Shown here in pieces: positions 5,806-6,959 of a stretch of 6,959 bases of DNA. This stretch comes from Actinomycetes bacterium (GTDB taxonomy: Bacteria; Actinomycetota; Acidimicrobiia; Acidimicrobiales; Acidimicrobiaceae), in contig JAJYFX010000098.1 of the NCBI GenBank assembly GCA_021785315.1, forward strand, positions 1 through 6,959, written 5' to 3'. The position numbers were made by a program, and so were the translations under genes. The notes under the pieces are model-generated. The model was not told where the DNA came from. It worked only from the letters and a program-made list of their open reading frames with translations, and did not search any database. Position 1 is the stretch's first letter; every line of letters starts with the position of its first letter.

Positions 5806-6959
5806 ATGAACCATCTCGCCAGCCAGTCCAGTCCCTATCTCGTCCAGCACAAGGACAATCCGGTAGATTGGTGGCCCTGGTGTACCGAGGCTCTGGACCT
5901 AGCCAAGTCCACGGACAGGCCGATATTCCTTTCAATCGGCTACGCGGCATGCCACTGGTGCCATGTCATGGCTCACGAATCCTTTGAGGACCACCAAACC
6001 GCCGCCTATCTCAATGACCATTTCATCTCAATCAAGGTCGACCGGGAAGAACGGCCCGACATCGACGCTTTGTATATGGAGGCCGTACAAGCGATCACCG
6101 GCTCCGGGGGCTGGCCAATGAGTGTCTTTCTAACGCCGGACACCAGGCCCTTCTACGCCGGCACCTACTTCCCTCCGCGGGAAGCTGGGGGAATGGCCAG
6201 CTTTACGTCGGTACTGGGAGCTCTTCATGATGCCTGGATAAATCGGCGCGACGAGGTCGAGCGCCAAGCAGACCAAGTCCGCACCGCAATCTCACTGAGG
6301 ACCTCGATCGAAAGAGGCAGCTTCAACATCGAGACCGGCGAAGGATACAAGTTCTTGGAATCCTCAACCGCCCAGGTGCTGCAAACCTACGACAGCAAAT
6401 GGGGAGGATTTGGACCGCCGCCGAAATTTCCGCAGACGAATCTTATCGAGCTTATCTTCAACAACTACCTGAGATCCCAGGCTTCGCAGGAGCTAGAGGC
6501 AGCATCCACGACTCTTGACGCGATGTGCTCCGGCGGCATTTACGACCACGTTGGCGGAGGCTTCGCCCGCTACTCGACCGATGAAAAATGGATGATACCC
6601 CATTTCGAGAAAATGCTATACGACCAGGCGCAAATGGCACGAATCTTTGCAATCGGATGGGCCCTGACCAAAAACCCCAGTTGGAGGCAAGTGGCCTGCG
6701 AAACGGTCGATTACGTGCTGCGGGATCTCCACGCAGATGGCGGGGGCCTGTTTTCAAGCCAAGATGCCGACTCTGAAGGGGCGGAGGGGAAATGCTATCT
6801 CTTCTCCGTTTCAGACCTGCAAGAGATTCTGGGCGAAGATTCAGACGAATTCATCGAACACTACGGAGTCACCGGCAGGGGCAACTTCGAAGGTTCAAAC
6901 ATATTGTTCCGCCCAAAAAGGGGAGATCTGATTCGCGGAGCGCAAATCGAAGCGTCCAG
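5806..6959 (+). CDS. YyaL/SPATA20-like thioredoxin-domain protein (DUF255), cut by right edge
   Basis: The first 384 residues of a protein of the DUF255 family (COG1331; B. subtilis YyaL, human SPATA20), usually somewhat under 700 residues long. The family joins an N-terminal thioredoxin-like domain to an alpha/alpha-barrel domain like those of N-acylglucosamine 2-epimerases; its biochemical role is not established. Seen: SSPYLVQHKDNPVDWWPW (8-25); a CxxC pair C49-H-W-C52 within SIGYAACHWCHVM (43-55); KVDREERPDID (77-87); GGWPMSVFLTPD (101-112); GTYFPP (119-124), closing the thioredoxin part; then GGFGPPPKFP (200-209), GGIYDHVGGGFARYSTDEKWMIPHFEKMLYDQA in family order (243-275) and SSQDADSEGAEGK (317-329). 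No signal peptide is evident, so it is probably cytoplasmic. The reading frame is open to the last base. It is divergent from the SDR gene across 53 bp. The start is fixed by GGAAGG. Confidence 0.95.
   Translation, partial: MNHLASQSSPYLVQHKDNPVDWWPWCTEALDLAKSTDRPIFLSIGYAACHWCHVMAHESFEDHQTAAYLNDHFISIKVDREERPDIDALYMEAVQAITGSGGWPMSVFLTPDTRPFYAGTYFPPREAGGMASFTSVLGALHDAWINRRDEVERQADQVRTAISLRTSIERGSFNIETGEGYKFLESSTAQVLQTYDSKWGGFGPPPKFPQTNLIELIFNNYLRSQASQELEAASTTLDAMCSGGIYDHVGGGFARYSTDEKWMIPHFEKMLYDQAQMARIFAIGWALTKNPSWRQVACETVDYVLRDLHADGGGLFSSQDADSEGAEGKCYLFSVSDLQEILGEDSDEFIEHYGVTGRGNFEGSNILFRPKRGDLIRGAQIEAS

Noticed and set aside
6458..6757. Minus-strand open frame of 99 codons
   Set aside because: It is antisense to the YyaL-like gene, whose plus-strand frame is full of conserved DUF255 motifs.
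1..6959. Mobile element, CRISPR array, tRNA/rRNA, toxin-antitoxin or phage-defence system
   Set aside because: The window is almost fully covered by housekeeping-type genes; the longest gap is 146 bp, and no transposase, integrase, spaced repeats or structured RNA can be seen.

Overview
The window is a chromosomal segment dominated by menaquinone (vitamin K2) biosynthesis genes. By eye the base composition is moderate, near half G+C. The MenA, MenE, SDR and membrane glycosyltransferase sequences look most like those of Actinobacteria, perhaps Acidimicrobiia-like; Chloroflexota cannot be excluded. This placement is an inference from recalled family resemblance. Two genes without a Shine-Dalgarno sequence but with a TANNNT hexamer just before the start codon fit a lineage that uses leaderless mRNAs.

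Layout, left to right. The 3' part of menH runs off the left edge on the + strand (2-346). It converges with a minus-strand set transcribed from about 3716 down to 343: menB (2880-3716), menA (1974-2837) and a GT-C type membrane glycosyltransferase (343-1920). The short gaps of 42 and 53 bp suggest one operon. A 146-bp AT-rich intergenic region (3717-3862) separates menB from the divergent menE (3863-5050, + strand). menE meets an SDR oxidoreductase on the minus strand (4976-5752), and their 3' ends overlap antisense by 75 bp in codon register. After a 53-bp divergent spacer a YyaL/SPATA20-type (DUF255) thioredoxin-domain gene starts at 5806 and runs off the right edge.

How the genes work together. 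MenH makes 2-succinyl-6-hydroxy-2,4-cyclohexadiene-1-carboxylate (SHCHC). After MenC, which is not in the window, MenE activates o-succinylbenzoate with CoA. MenB closes the ring to 1,4-dihydroxy-2-naphthoyl-CoA, and after thioester hydrolysis MenA prenylates 1,4-dihydroxy-2-naphthoate in the membrane. MenB carries the Gly of the bicarbonate-dependent (type I) class. MenF, MenD, MenC, the thioesterase and MenG are not visible. The glycosyltransferase, SDR and YyaL-like protein have no established step in this pathway.

I see no mobile element, CRISPR array, tRNA, rRNA or defence/toxin system, and no clear sign of a new biological system. The points worth a second look are the codon-aligned antisense overlap of menE with the SDR gene, the palindromes in the two divergent intergenic regions, and the probable leaderless starts.
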